Shown here piece by piece: positions 32,586 to 41,826 of a stretch of 64,000 bases of DNA (its first letter is position 1; each line of letters begins with the position of its first letter). Under the pieces are notes generated by a model. It was not told the origin of the DNA. It searched no databases and was given only the letters and a program-made list of their open reading frames with translations. Both the position numbers and the translations under genes were made by a program. Origin of the DNA: Sinorhizobium meliloti 4H41 (GTDB lineage: Bacteria > Pseudomonadota > Alphaproteobacteria > Rhizobiales > Rhizobiaceae); assembly GCF_000375585.1 (NCBI RefSeq), contig NZ_AQWP01000005.1, positions 62,001 to 126,000 on the forward strand. Reading direction: 5' to 3'.

Positions 32586-33806
32586 TTAACTGGAGGCGAT
32601 CTCCGGATCCCAGGTGAAGAGCTCCTTCGCCCTGGCGATGCCGCGCAATGCGAAGCGCCCGAGCGAAACGGCATTTGTCCGATGCTCGGGCGGACAGGCG
32701 GCGATGAATTCCGAAGACATGATCACGTGCCGCTCGACGGAGCGGCACATGGCGGAGATACGGCTCACCTCGTTGACGGCCGGTCCGACGACGGTGAAAT
32801 CCAGTCGGTTCTGGCTGCCGATATTGCCGTAAAAGACCTCGCCGATGTGCAGGCCCAGATAGACGTCGGTAGTCGGCTTCCCCTCGTCGAGCCGCCTTGC
32901 GTTCAATTCCGCCAGCATGACCCGCAGCTGACGCTCCGCCGCGATGGCGGCGCCGCAGGCCTCGGCCGGTTTGCGGCCGTTGAAGATGGCAAGCACTCCG
33001 TCGCCGATAAGCTTCAATACGCTGCCGCCATGATCGTGGACGGCGGTGATCACCATGCCGGAATAGTCGTTCAGAAAGGGGATGACATCCTCCGGCGCGA
33101 CGCTGTCGGCTATGCGCGTGTAGTTCCTCAGATCGGAGAACCACATGACTGCTTCGATCCGCTCGGCCGAGCCCCGTTCGATGCTGCCCTCGACGACGCG
33201 GCGGCCGGCGTCGGGGCCGAGATAGACATCCGCAAGCGTCCCGATGATGCGCATGCACGAGGCTGCCTTCACCGCGAGCGCGAGGGTGGGCAGCAACACT
33301 CTCAGTGCTGCGATGTCCTCTTCACGGAAGCCGGCCTGCTTCTTTGTGGTCCAATAGGAGTACAGGCAATCCATCTGCCCTATGCGGCCGCGGTCGGTGA
33401 AGTGATGAATCATGCTGATGCAGTCGGTGTGGCCCTCTGCCCTGAGCGTGTCGAGCATGGTGAAGGGAATATGCTTCTCTCCGGCAAGGCGGGTGCGGCG
33501 CTCGGTTTCATTGTTCTTGAGCATATGGAAGAAGACGGAACGCTGCCAGTTGGTCTGGGCCTCGCCGCCGCTGGTCGACCCGTATTGCACGACCTCGGGA
33601 ACCTCGCCGCTTTCGCTGTTCCACTGGAAGGCGCGCCCCTCGAACTCCGGGTGCAGCGTATCGATGATGCCGAGCGCACGATCTATGGGCAGGCCAGCGG
33701 CGTGGCACCGTTCACAGAAGCCGGCAAGAAGGTCCTGCTCCTTCAGGCCTCGAATTCCCTCGTCCGACATCCACACAACGATGTCGCGGATCAGCTGTTC
33801 CTTCAT
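32586..33806 (-). CDS. Class III adenylate/guanylate cyclase
   Basis: 406 residues. The N-terminal ~210 residues form an unnamed, largely helical region without transmembrane segments that carries FxW/Y-rich features (MLKNNETERRTRLAG; YSYWTTKKQAGF). The C-terminal catalytic domain has the metal-binding FSDLRNYTRIAD, KLIGDGVLAIF, and the transition-state Asn/Arg in VVGPAVNEVSRI, so the enzyme looks active. It resembles the numerous rhizobial soluble cyclases. Start ATG 33806 is the family-like start; the preceding 27 codons look non-coding. Substrate (ATP versus GTP) not certain from sequence. Confidence 0.88.
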   Translation of the reverse strand: MKEQLIRDIVVWMSDEGIRGLKEQDLLAGFCERCHAAGLPIDRALGIIDTLHPEFEGRAFQWNSESGEVPEVVQYGSTSGGEAQTNWQRSVFFHMLKNNETERRTRLAGEKHIPFTMLDTLRAEGHTDCISMIHHFTDRGRIGQMDCLYSYWTTKKQAGFREEDIAALRVLLPTLALAVKAASCMRIIGTLADVYLGPDAGRRVVEGSIERGSAERIEAVMWFSDLRNYTRIADSVAPEDVIPFLNDYSGMVITAVHDHGGSVLKLIGDGVLAIFNGRKPAEACGAAIAAERQLRVMLAELNARRLDEGKPTTDVYLGLHIGEVFYGNIGSQNRLDFTVVGPAVNEVSRISAMCRSVERHVIMSSEFIAACPPEHRTNAVSLGRFALRGIARAKELFTWDPEIASS

Positions 33807-33964
33807 CCTGCATCCCGTCGTGCCGGCGTTACCGCGTCCGGCAACGATCATCACCATCACAGTGCAGCGACTTGCGGCGCCGCGCAAGGTGGGCCGTGCG
33901 GATCACGCAATGTGGCTCGGACAGCGGGATGGGAGAGGAGTCGGCCTCACCGCTCGCCCCGCGA

Positions 33965-34438
33965 TCAACCGGCCGGCGCCAGGACCAGATGATCCACGCC
34001 AAGGGCGACATTCAGGCCCTCTTGCACCTGGACATTGACCGGTTGCAGCATGAAAGCCTTGTTCGTGCCGCCGGCAATGACCTTCGCTCCGCCACCGACT
34101 GCGAAGCTCGCATCGGCGCCGACGCCGACATATTCGCCAGCCAGTGCATATTCGTTCAGCGGAGTGCCGGTTTTCGCCAGCACGTCCCAGATCATGACGG
34201 TTTTGCCGGTTGAGCCGATGTCCAGGCCGATCTTGGTGATCTTGCCCGCGTAGACTCCTCCAGGCGAGCCATCCGCCGGCGAGAAGGTGCACATCAGGTC
34301 CTTGGTCGAGGTGACGATCAGCCCGGTGCCGCCTTCCGAACCGCATGTGAGACGCCCGAGCGTGACGTAATTCTGGGCGCTGGCAGCTCCGGTGAGCGCC
34401 GCAAAGGCGATTGCCGTAGTGAGGGTCTGTCGAATCAT
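33965..34438 (-). CDS. DUF992 secreted protein
   Basis: 157 residues from ATG 34438. Signal peptide (TLTTAIAFAALTGAASA) then the DUF992 domain: YVTLGRLTCGSEGGTGLIVTS, CTFSPADGSPGGVYAGKITKIGLDIG, and a C-terminal Gly-rich strand segment. Two cysteines are spaced as in the family and may form a disulfide. DUF992 proteins are periplasmic, common in Rhizobiales, and of unknown role. No operon partner. Confidence 0.87.
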   Translation of the reverse strand: MIRQTLTTAIAFAALTGAASAQNYVTLGRLTCGSEGGTGLIVTSTKDLMCTFSPADGSPGGVYAGKITKIGLDIGSTGKTVMIWDVLAKTGTPLNEYALAGEYVGVGADASFAVGGGAKVIAGGTNKAFMLQPVNVQVQEGLNVALGVDHLVLAPAG

Positions 34439-34456
34439 GGCTCGGATCTCCGTGCT

Positions 34457-34623
34457 GGACCGTTTCACTGTTCATCCAACAGCGAAACGCTCTAAACCCG
34501 CTGAAACCAGGCGCTTCCGGACGGAAAACCGCTACGCACTTTTCCTGGAAGTGCTCTAACCCTTTGGTCCAACGCACTTCCGGACGGAAAACCGTTACAC
34601 ACTTTTCCTGGAAGTGCTTCTAG
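34457..34623 (+). repeat. RIME-like element, copy 3 with duplicated right half
   Basis: A full element (34457-34559): hairpin CGTTTCACTGTT with AACAGCGAAACG, then CGCTTCCGGACGGAAAACCG to GAAGTGCTCTAA. It is followed directly by a second right half (34561-34623) with ACGCACTTCCGGACGGAA, CCGTTACACACTTTTCC and GAAGTGCTTCTA. This is a one-and-a-half copy structure in the gap between DUF992 and TPR genes. Confidence 0.8.
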
Positions 34624-34738
34624 GCCATGGTCAAACGGATTGAATTCAGGATGGTTCCGCGACCCTGTTCGGCTTTGATGAAACGACGACGCCAGCGACA
34701 GGCGCGGGCGTCTGATGTCTAACGGAGAATGGGCGACG

Positions 34739-35611
34739 TCAGGACATCGCCTTGGCGCGGGCAAGGCCGGCACGCGCCGGCTCGTATTTGGGATCGAGCG
34801 ACAAGGCATGCGAATAGGACTTCGCTGCCTTGGCCTTGTCACCGCGTCGCTCGTAGATCAGCGCCTGGTTTGCCCAGGACTCCGCCAGCTTGCCATTCAG
34901 GTTGATGGCCGTGTTGAAGTCGGAGAAGGCATTGTCGTCGTCGCCCTGCGCCACATAGGAGATGCCGCGGCCGTTATAGGGTTCGGGTGAGCTCGGCGAG
35001 AGCGAGATTGCCTTGGAGAAATCTTCGATAGCCTGCGCGTGCTGGTTGCGCGCCTGATAGATCAGGCCACGATTGTGGTAGGCGCGGGGGTCCGCCGTAT
35101 CGAGTTCGATCGCCTTGTTGAAGTCGTTGAAAGCGGCGTCGAGCTGGTTCGCCTGACGGTAGAGATTGCCGCGGCCGATATAGGCGACATCGTAATTCGG
35201 ATTGATCTGCAGCGCCGCATTGTAATCGGCAAGAGCGGCCTGCTGGTTGCCCAGGTTGCGCTGAACCAGCGCCCTGTTGGCATAGGCCTGATAGAAGCGT
35301 GGGTTGAGCTGGATCGCCTGGTCGAAATCGGCGACCGCGCGGCGGAATTCGCCGGCGCGCCCGTAGGCCGAGCCGCGCACATTGTAGCCCTCGGGGTCGC
35401 TCGGATTGGACGCGATGACGCTCGAGAGCGAGGCGATGTTTTCTTCCGAGCCCTGTGCCCGTTCGACGCGGAACATCGATTCGGGCTTGTCGGTCTGGCA
35501 TCCTGCGATCAGCAGGGCCGAGCCGAGCACGAGAAAGGCGGCAAGCTTCGGCTTGCGCTGGTGGCGGCGGTTCGCCTCCTCGGTGATGAGGCCGGAGACG
35601 TCCGCAGTCAT
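34739..35611 (-). CDS. TPR-repeat lipoprotein
   Basis: 290 residues. A cytoplasmic basic segment, membrane helix and lipobox (LGSALLIAGC) give a type II signal with lipidated Cys; a 20-plus residue pre-signal N-terminus is long for a lipoprotein. Then six or more TPR units with the pattern A-x-x-D-(F/Y)-x-x-A-I-x-(L/I)-(N/D)-P, e.g. RRAVADFDQAIQLNPRFYQAY and AKAAKSYSHALSLDPKYEPA. It probably acts as an envelope scaffold protein. Start is ATG 35611, though an upstream in-frame ATG at 35662 exists. Function unknown. Confidence 0.87.
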   Translation of the reverse strand: MTADVSGLITEEANRRHQRKPKLAAFLVLGSALLIAGCQTDKPESMFRVERAQGSEENIASLSSVIASNPSDPEGYNVRGSAYGRAGEFRRAVADFDQAIQLNPRFYQAYANRALVQRNLGNQQAALADYNAALQINPNYDVAYIGRGNLYRQANQLDAAFNDFNKAIELDTADPRAYHNRGLIYQARNQHAQAIEDFSKAISLSPSSPEPYNGRGISYVAQGDDDNAFSDFNTAINLNGKLAESWANQALIYERRGDKAKAAKSYSHALSLDPKYEPARAGLARAKAMS

Positions 35612-35813
35612 GGCAGCAAGTGTCAAAGTCGATCCCTCAATGCGACAAGGCCCGAAAGCCATCGGCTTTCCGTTTACAGAGCACGCAAGTGCGGCGGCTG
35701 ACCGTCGCCAGCTGTCACGCTAGACTGTCGACGGACTGGGTGTCCATACCAAAATGGCGGCGGCGATCCCTCGCCTCCGCCACTTGCATTGGAAAGCGTC
35801 GAAAAAAAGACGA

Positions 35814-36026
35814 TCAGCGGGCCACGAGGCCTTCGCGCTGCGCCCGCTTGCGGGCCAGCTTGCGAACGCGGCGGACGGCTTCTGCCTTTTCGCGCGCACG
35901 CTTCTGGGACGGCTTTTCGTAGAAGTCACGCATCTTCATTTCGCGGAAAATGCCTTCGCGCTGCATCTTTTTCTTAAGAGCGCGGAGCGCCTGATCGACA
36001 TTGTTATCGCGGACAAGTACCTGCAC
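35814..36026 (-). CDS. rpsU: 30S ribosomal protein S21
   Basis: 70 residues starting at GTG 36026, read as [20 protein letters not shown], with the family's basic C-terminus ([20 protein letters not shown]). S21 binds the 30S platform near the 16S 3' end and assists initiation. An AAAGGAA site lies 10 bases upstream. The open frame extends left by 91 codons, but nothing there is S21-like. Rhizobia often carry two rpsU copies. A 306-bp intergenic stretch (36027-36332) separates it from soxB and holds no recognised gene. Confidence 0.93.
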   Translation of the reverse strand: MQVLVRDNNVDQALRALKKKMQREGIFREMKMRDFYEKPSQKRAREKAEAVRRVRKLARKRAQREGLVAR

Positions 36027-36332
36027 GTGAATCCCGTTCCTTTGCTTCGAGTTGGCAAGCCTCACCATCAGGTTTGGGGAGGCAATAAATTTGCGTTCGC
36101 TGGGCGAGAACCCTACGATTGAAAGAGCGGATAACAGATCGCGTGCCGAAAGTCCAGCGGCGAGAGAAACCGCGCGGGGAAAAAGCGCCAATACCTCTGC
36201 GGCGGCGGGCCGTCGATGTCGCAAGACCGCGCAAGTCCGCCTGATCGCGTCGCAAAAGAAACGTTGCGTGGTCCTCGGATTTGCGATTTCTAACGCCAAC
36301 GAACGTTACCGGGTTCATGGAGTAGCAGGCTG

Positions 36333-37586
36333 ATGCGCAAATATTCTGTTTTTGCCGTGGCGCGCGAGGCGCTGCGCGGCCACAAAGGGTGGGGCCCGCA
36401 CTGGGCTTCGCCGGAGCCGCGCAAGCAATATGACGCAATCATCATCGGCGGCGGCGGCCACGGCCTCGGCGCCGCCTATTATCTCGCCAAAGAGCACGGC
36501 ATCACCAACGTCGCCGTGCTGGAGAAGGGCTGGATCGGCGGCGGTAACACCGGCCGCAACACGACGATCATCCGGTCCAACTATCTCTATGAAGAGAGTA
36601 TGGACATCTACGAGCATTCGCTGAAGCTCTGGGAAAACCTGTCGCAGGACCTGAACTACAACGTCATGTATTCGCCGCGCGGCGTGATGATGCTGTCGCA
36701 CAACATCCATGACCAGCAGTCCTTCAAGCGTCACATCAATGCCAACCGGCTCTACGGCATCGACAACGAGTGGCTGACGCCGGAGCAGGCCAAGGCCTAC
36801 TGCCCGCCGCTCGACATAGCGAAGACTGCCCGCTACCCGATCAACGGCGCGGCACTGCAGCGCCGCGGCGGCACTGCGCGCCACGATGCGGTCGCCTGGG
36901 GCTATGCGCGCGCGGCCTCGGATCGCGGCGTCCACATCATCCAGAATTGCGAAGTGACCGGCATCCGCCGCGACGAAACCGGCCGCGTGACCGGCGTCGA
37001 TACCAACCGCGGCTTCATCGGCGCGAAGAAGGTCGGCATCTCCGCTGCGGGCCACTCGTCGGTCCTGATGCAGATGGCGGATGTGCGCGTGCCGCTGCAG
37101 AGCCAGCCGCTGCAGGCGCTCGTCTCCGAGCCCTTGAAGCCGATCTTCCCCTGCGTTGTCATGTCGAACTCCGTGCATGCCTATATCTCGCAGTCGGACA
37201 AGGGCGAGTTCGTCATCGGCGCCGGCACCGACCAGTACAATTCCTACTCGCAGACCGGCGGCCTGCAGATCATCACGCATACGCTGGATGCGATCTGCGA
37301 GCTTTTCCCGATGTTCCGCCGCGTCAAGATGATGCGGCAATGGGGCGGCATCGTCGACGTCACCCAGGATCGTTCGCCGATCCAGGGCGTGACGCCGGTG
37401 CCCGGGCTCTACCTCAATGCCGGCTGGGGGACGGGCGGCTTCAAGGCGACGCCGGGTTCGGCCAATCTCTTTGCCCATCTCATCGCGCGCGGCGAGCCGC
37501 ACCGGCTTGCCGCGGGGCTCACGCTCGAGCGCTTCCGCACCGGGCGGCTCATCGACGAGGCGGCCGCGGCCGCCGTTGCGCACTAA
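36333..37586 (+). CDS. soxB: Sarcosine oxidase subunit beta (FAD/FMN-binding)
   Basis: 417 residues. The DAO fold dinucleotide motif IIIGGGGHGLGAAYYLAKEHG begins at residue ~34; GWIGGGNTGRNTTIIRSNY is the flavin region of the heterotetrameric family, and the terminal GLYLNAGWGTGGFKATPGSA matches. The complex oxidises sarcosine to glycine, forming 5,10-methylene-tetrahydrofolate and H2O2. First gene of soxBDAG. Confidence 0.95.
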   Translation: MRKYSVFAVAREALRGHKGWGPHWASPEPRKQYDAIIIGGGGHGLGAAYYLAKEHGITNVAVLEKGWIGGGNTGRNTTIIRSNYLYEESMDIYEHSLKLWENLSQDLNYNVMYSPRGVMMLSHNIHDQQSFKRHINANRLYGIDNEWLTPEQAKAYCPPLDIAKTARYPINGAALQRRGGTARHDAVAWGYARAASDRGVHIIQNCEVTGIRRDETGRVTGVDTNRGFIGAKKVGISAAGHSSVLMQMADVRVPLQSQPLQALVSEPLKPIFPCVVMSNSVHAYISQSDKGEFVIGAGTDQYNSYSQTGGLQIITHTLDAICELFPMFRRVKMMRQWGGIVDVTQDRSPIQGVTPVPGLYLNAGWGTGGFKATPGSANLFAHLIARGEPHRLAAGLTLERFRTGRLIDEAAAAAVAH

Positions 37587-37657
37587 AACATGATCCGACG
37601 GAGCGAAGCCAAGATCGATAGGATTACGCTTCAGAGAAAAGAACGTAGAGCGGCCTT

Positions 37658-37677
37658 GCGCCTTCCAAGGAAGGCGC
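37658..37677 (+). promoter_or_regulatory. Intercistronic hairpin between soxB and soxD
   Basis: GCGCCTTC (37658-37665), CAAG tetraloop, GAAGGCGC (37670-37677): a perfect 8-bp stem in the 116-bp soxB-soxD gap, without a T-run. It is likely an mRNA processing or stabilising element rather than a terminator, since the sox genes should be co-transcribed. Confidence 0.55.
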
Positions 37678-37702
37678 GGCGCTCTGATCGAGGACATTCC
37701 AG

Positions 37703-38044
37703 ATGCTTCTGATTTACTGCCCCTATTGCGAGGAAGAGCGCTCGGAGCTCGAATTCCGCAATGCCGGCGATGCCCACATCGTCAGACCGGCCAACATCGC
37801 CGAGATCAGCGACGAGGAGTTCGAGGAGTACTTCTTCCTCCGTCAGAATCCGAAAGGGCTGATCTATGAAAGGTGGCGGCATATCCACGGCTGCGGTCGC
37901 TTCTTCAATGCGGCTCGCGATACGGTGAGCGACCGCTTCCACGTGACCTACAAGGCCGGTGAGCCGAAGCCCGATCTCAACGCTGAGCCGAAGACGAGCG
38001 AAACGGTCGAGACCTACGAGGCGCTGGAAGGAGTGGCAGAATGA
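37703..38044 (+). CDS. soxD: Sarcosine oxidase subunit delta (zinc-binding)
   Basis: 113 residues. YCPYCEEERSELEF has the Cys6-x-x-Cys9 zinc ligands, and the HIHGCGRFFNAARDTVS segment has the further Cys/His ligands of SoxD. Small structural subunit of the heterotetramer. GAGGACATTCCAG precedes ATG 37703. It overlaps soxA by 4 bases (ATGA), ensuring coupled expression. Confidence 0.95.
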   Translation: MLLIYCPYCEEERSELEFRNAGDAHIVRPANIAEISDEEFEEYFFLRQNPKGLIYERWRHIHGCGRFFNAARDTVSDRFHVTYKAGEPKPDLNAEPKTSETVETYEALEGVAE

Positions 38045-41034
38045 CCGGGGTCAATCGAATTTCGGGCGCCGGGCGCCTGACGCCGGCGCGCACCGCCCGC
38101 TTCACCTTCGACGGCCGGACGCTGACGGCGCTCGAGGGCGACACCATCGCCTCCGCGCTCATCGCCAACGACATCCATCTCGTCGGCCGCTCGTTCAAAT
38201 ATCACCGCCCGCGCGGCATCCTTTCGGCAGGCGCCGAAGAACCGAATGCGCTGCTCGACGTTTCGCGCGATGCCGCGCGCCGGCAGCCGAACGTGCGCGC
38301 CACCGTGCAGGAAGTCTTCGACGGCATGAAGGTGTCGTCGCAGAACCGTTGGCCGTCGCTCGCCTTCGACGTCGGCGGCTTCAACGATCTGTTGTCGCCC
38401 TTCTTCGCGGCGGGCTTCTACTACAAGACCTTCATGTGGCCGAAGGCCGCCTGGCACAAGATCTACGAGCCCTTCATCCGCCGTGCCGCCGGTCTTGGCG
38501 TGGCGCCCACGGAGACCGATCCGGACCATTACGCAAGCCGCTACGTCCATTGCGACGTGCTGGTGGTCGGCGCCGGCGCTGCCGGACTTGCGGCCGCACT
38601 CGCGGCCGCGAATGCCGGTGCGAAGGTGATCCTGTGTGACGAACAGCCTGAAGTCGGCGGAGCGCTGCATTACGACAGCGGCACCGTGATCGACGGCCAG
38701 CCCGGCTATGACTGGGCACTGGCGACGGGCAAGGCGCTTGCGGCGATGGACAATGTCACGCTGCTGACCCGCACGACGGCCTTCGGTTACTACAACCACA
38801 ATTTCGTCGGCCTCGTCGAACGCGTGACCGACCACCTCCCGGCCCCCGACAAGGGGCTTCCGCGCGAGCGTCTATGGCAGGTGCGCGCGAAGAAGGTGAT
38901 CCTCGCCAATGGGGCGATCGAGCGCCACATGGTCTTCGCCAACAACGACCGCCCTGGAATCATGCTGGCCTCGGCCGGCCGCACCTATCTCAACCATTTC
39001 GGCGTCGCAGTCGGCAAGAAGGTGGGCATCTACACGGCCCATGATTCCGCCTATGAGGCGGCCTTCGACCTGAGGAAGGCCGGCGTCGACGTCCCCGTGA
39101 TCGTCGACTGCCGCGACAGGCCGGGCGACATGGTACTCGCCGAAGCCCGCAGCCTCGGCATCGAGGTATTGAGCGGCCACTCGGTCGTCAATACCGCCGG
39201 CAAGCTCAGGATTGCATCCATGAGTGTGGCTCGCAACGGCGGCGGAGCATCGCGCAAGATCGCGGTCGACGCCCTGCTCGTCTCGGCCGGTTGGACCCCC
39301 TCGGTGCATCTCTTCTCCCAGTCGCGGGGCAAGGTGACGTTCGATGCGGCGACGGAGCGGTTCCTGCCGGGAACCTATGCACAGGAATGCCTCTCCGTCG
39401 GCGCCTGCAATGGCACGGACGACCTGCAGGCGACGATCGACGAGGCACTCGCCGCCGGTGAACTGGCGGCCCGTGCCGCGGGTGCGGAAGGCGGCGGTCA
39501 GGTCGCGCTCTACGGCCGCAACGCTTTCGAATGGACAGGCGGCATGATCGGCGCGGCGGAAGGCGCGGGGCGAGACACGACGGTCAAGGCCTTCATCGAC
39601 TTCCAGCACGACGTCTGCGCCAAGGATATCCGGCTCGCGGTGCGTGAAGGGATGCATTCGATCGAGCACATCAAGCGCTTCACCACCAATGGCATGGCGT
39701 CCGACCAGGGCAAGCTTTCCAACATGCACGGCCTGGCGATCGCGGCGGAAGCGCTCGGCAAGGAAATCCCGCAGGTGGGGCTCACGACCTTCCGCCAGCC
39801 CTATACGCCGGTGACCTTCGGAGCGATCGTCAGCCATTCGCGCGGAAACCTCTTCGATCCGGCCCGCAAGACGCCGATCCATGCCTGGGAGGAGGCGCAG
39901 GGCGCCGAATTCGAGGATGTGGGCAACTGGAAGCGTGCCTGGTTCTATCCGAAAGCGGGCGAAAACATGCACGAGGCGGTCGCGCGCGAGTGCAAGACGG
40001 TTCGCGAGGTGGCCGGCGTCTTCGACGCATCGACCCTCGGCAAGATCGAAGTGGTCGGCCCCGATGCCGCCAAGTTCCTGAACCTCATGTACACCAACGC
40101 CTGGGACAACCTGAAGCCCGGCCGCTGCCGCTACGGGATCATGCTGCGCGACGACGGCTTCGTCTATGACGACGGTGTCGTCGGCCGGCTTGCCGACGAT
40201 CGCTTCCATGTGACGACGACGACCGGCGGCGCGCCGCGCGTCCTCCACCACATGGAGGACTATCTCCAGACGGAGTTCCCGCATCTGAAGGTGTGGCTGA
40301 CGTCGACGACCGAGCAATGGGCCGTCATCGCGGTCCAGGGTCCGAAGGCGCGCGAGATCATCGCGCCGCTCGTCGAGGGCATCGACCTTTCGAACGAAGC
40401 CTTCCCCCATATGAGCGTTGCCGAAGGCAGCATATGCGGTGTGCCGACCAGGCTCTTCCGCATGTCGTTCACCGGCGAACTGGGGTTCGAGGTCAACGTA
40501 CCGGCCGACTACGGCCAATCCGTGTGGGAGGCGATCTGGGCTCGGGCGGAGCCGATGGGCGCCTGCGCCTACGGCACCGAGACCATGCACGTGCTGCGCG
40601 CCGAAAAAGGCTACATCATCGTCGGCCAGGACACGGACGGAACCCTCACGCCGGACGATGCCGGCCTTTCCTGGGCGGTATCGAAGAAGAAACAGGACTT
40701 CGTCGGCATTCGCGGCATGAAGCGGCCCGACCTCGTCAAGGAAGGCCGCAAGCAGCTCGTCGGCCTCCTCACGAAGGACCCGCAGGTGGTGCTGGAGGAA
40801 GGGGCGCAGATCGTTGCCGATCCGAACGAAGCCAAGCCGATGACCATGCTCGGTCATGTGACCTCGTCCTACTGGTCGCCGAACTGCGGCCGCTCGATCG
40901 CGCTCGCGGTCGTCGCCGGCGGCCGCGCACGCCTCGGGCAGACGCTCTACGTGCCGATGGCCGACCGGACGATCGCCGTCGAGGTGAGCGACATGGTGTT
41001 CTTTGACAAGGAAGGAGGTCGCCTCCATGGCTGA
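38041..41034 (+). CDS. soxA: Sarcosine oxidase subunit alpha
   Basis: 997 residues. N-terminal ferredoxin-like fold (TFDGRTLTALEGDTIASAL; HRPRGILSAGAEEPNAL), then the FAD/NAD-type domain with VVGAGAAGLAAALAAANAGAK, a middle domain, and a C-terminal GCV_T/aminomethyltransferase-like region (from ~600) with VVGPDAAKFLNLMYTNAWDNL, which handles the tetrahydrofolate-bound one-carbon unit. The lack of Cys in the N-terminal domain is normal for SoxA. Catalytic partner of SoxB; stop overlaps the soxG start region by 8 bases. Confidence 0.95.
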   Translation: MTGVNRISGAGRLTPARTARFTFDGRTLTALEGDTIASALIANDIHLVGRSFKYHRPRGILSAGAEEPNALLDVSRDAARRQPNVRATVQEVFDGMKVSSQNRWPSLAFDVGGFNDLLSPFFAAGFYYKTFMWPKAAWHKIYEPFIRRAAGLGVAPTETDPDHYASRYVHCDVLVVGAGAAGLAAALAAANAGAKVILCDEQPEVGGALHYDSGTVIDGQPGYDWALATGKALAAMDNVTLLTRTTAFGYYNHNFVGLVERVTDHLPAPDKGLPRERLWQVRAKKVILANGAIERHMVFANNDRPGIMLASAGRTYLNHFGVAVGKKVGIYTAHDSAYEAAFDLRKAGVDVPVIVDCRDRPGDMVLAEARSLGIEVLSGHSVVNTAGKLRIASMSVARNGGGASRKIAVDALLVSAGWTPSVHLFSQSRGKVTFDAATERFLPGTYAQECLSVGACNGTDDLQATIDEALAAGELAARAAGAEGGGQVALYGRNAFEWTGGMIGAAEGAGRDTTVKAFIDFQHDVCAKDIRLAVREGMHSIEHIKRFTTNGMASDQGKLSNMHGLAIAAEALGKEIPQVGLTTFRQPYTPVTFGAIVSHSRGNLFDPARKTPIHAWEEAQGAEFEDVGNWKRAWFYPKAGENMHEAVARECKTVREVAGVFDASTLGKIEVVGPDAAKFLNLMYTNAWDNLKPGRCRYGIMLRDDGFVYDDGVVGRLADDRFHVTTTTGGAPRVLHHMEDYLQTEFPHLKVWLTSTTEQWAVIAVQGPKAREIIAPLVEGIDLSNEAFPHMSVAEGSICGVPTRLFRMSFTGELGFEVNVPADYGQSVWEAIWARAEPMGACAYGTETMHVLRAEKGYIIVGQDTDGTLTPDDAGLSWAVSKKKQDFVGIRGMKRPDLVKEGRKQLVGLLTKDPQVVLEEGAQIVADPNEAKPMTMLGHVTSSYWSPNCGRSIALAVVAGGRARLGQTLYVPMADRTIAVEVSDMVFFDKEGGRLHG
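41014..41026 (+). promoter_or_regulatory. soxG ribosome binding site inside a self-complementary hairpin
   Basis: GGAGG (41014-41018), TCG loop, CCTCC (41022-41026) immediately before ATG 41027. The Shine-Dalgarno sequence pairs perfectly with the bases next to the start codon. Because the hairpin lies within soxA, translating ribosomes would open it, which points to translational coupling. Confidence 0.6.
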
Positions 41035-41581
41035 CCACGCAATCGCTACACGCAAAGCTCCGCTTGCCGGCCGCCGTGGCGGCTCGCCGGCGGCGATCCT
41101 TACCCCTGCGGAACCCGCTTCGCGGATATCGCTGCGCGCCGGCGCCGACGCGGTTCCCGCACTCTCGGCAGCTCTCGGCGTGACCATTCCCGTGCGGCCG
41201 AAGACGTCCGCCTCGACCGGCCGGCGTCATGTCCTTTGGCTCGGTCCCGATGAGTGGCTGGTGATCGACGAGGACGGCGCCGACCTGATGGCGGCGGCCG
41301 CATCGAGCGGGACCGTGCATTCGGCCGTCGACGTTTCGCACCGGAACACTGCCGTCATCGTCAGCGGGGCGGGCGCGGAAGCGGCGATCAACAGCGGCTG
41401 CCCGCAGGACCTGTCGCTGGCGATTTTTCCCGTCGGTGCCTGCTCGCGCACGATCTTCGGCAAGGCGGAAATCGTTCTTTTCCGAACCGCCGAGGATACG
41501 TTCCGCGTCGAGTGCTGGCGGTCGTTCTCGTCCTTCGTGTTTGGGCTGCTGGCCGAAGGCGCGGAAGACGCGGGGCACTGA
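41027..41581 (+). CDS. soxG: Sarcosine oxidase subunit gamma
   Basis: 184 residues. Resembles SoxG: RISLRAGADAVPALSAALG, LWLGPDEWLVIDEDG, SAVDVSHRNTAVIVSGAGAEAAI, and FGKAEIVLFRTAEDTFRVECWRSF, the family's GcvT-related fold. It overlaps the end of soxA. No tetrahydrofolate or glycine-cleavage gene follows, so one-carbon units must be handled by distant genes. Confidence 0.95.
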   Translation: MADHAIATRKAPLAGRRGGSPAAILTPAEPASRISLRAGADAVPALSAALGVTIPVRPKTSASTGRRHVLWLGPDEWLVIDEDGADLMAAAASSGTVHSAVDVSHRNTAVIVSGAGAEAAINSGCPQDLSLAIFPVGACSRTIFGKAEIVLFRTAEDTFRVECWRSFSSFVFGLLAEGAEDAGH

Positions 41582-41595
41582 GGAGGCAATTTCCG

Positions 41596-41755
41596 GCCCC
41601 TCATCCGGCCTGCCGGCCACCCTATCCTCGCCGGGGGAAGGTGACTCGCGGCAAGCTCCAGTCCCCTTCGCCGCCCTGGAAAGAGGGCGAGGCAGTGCCC
41701 GCATGTTCCTTCTCCCCGTAAACGGGGAGAAGGTTGCGGCAGCCGGATGAGGGGC
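41596..41755. repeat. Rhizobial intergenic repeat with 14-bp terminal inverted repeats
   Basis: GCCCCTCATCCGGC (41596-41609) pairs perfectly with GCCGGATGAGGGGC (41742-41755). Inside is a 12-bp hairpin, CCTTCTCCCCGT/ACGGGGAGAAGG (41708-41733). This GAGGGGCATCCGGC-type element is a common Rhizobiales intergenic palindrome family, distinct from RIME; it also acts as a likely sox operon terminator. Confidence 0.75.
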
Positions 41756-41826
41756 ATTTCCTCCTCAGGAGCGATCGCGCTAAGTTCTGCCGGTCGAACT
41801 GGGATTCGGGAACGGGAGGAGCGAGC

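Noticed and set aside
36027-36332. Possible N-terminal extension of rpsU, or a separate small gene
   Set aside because: The frame is open but the translation lacks S21 similarity and has no supported start; S21 begins with VQVLVRDNN at the GTG.
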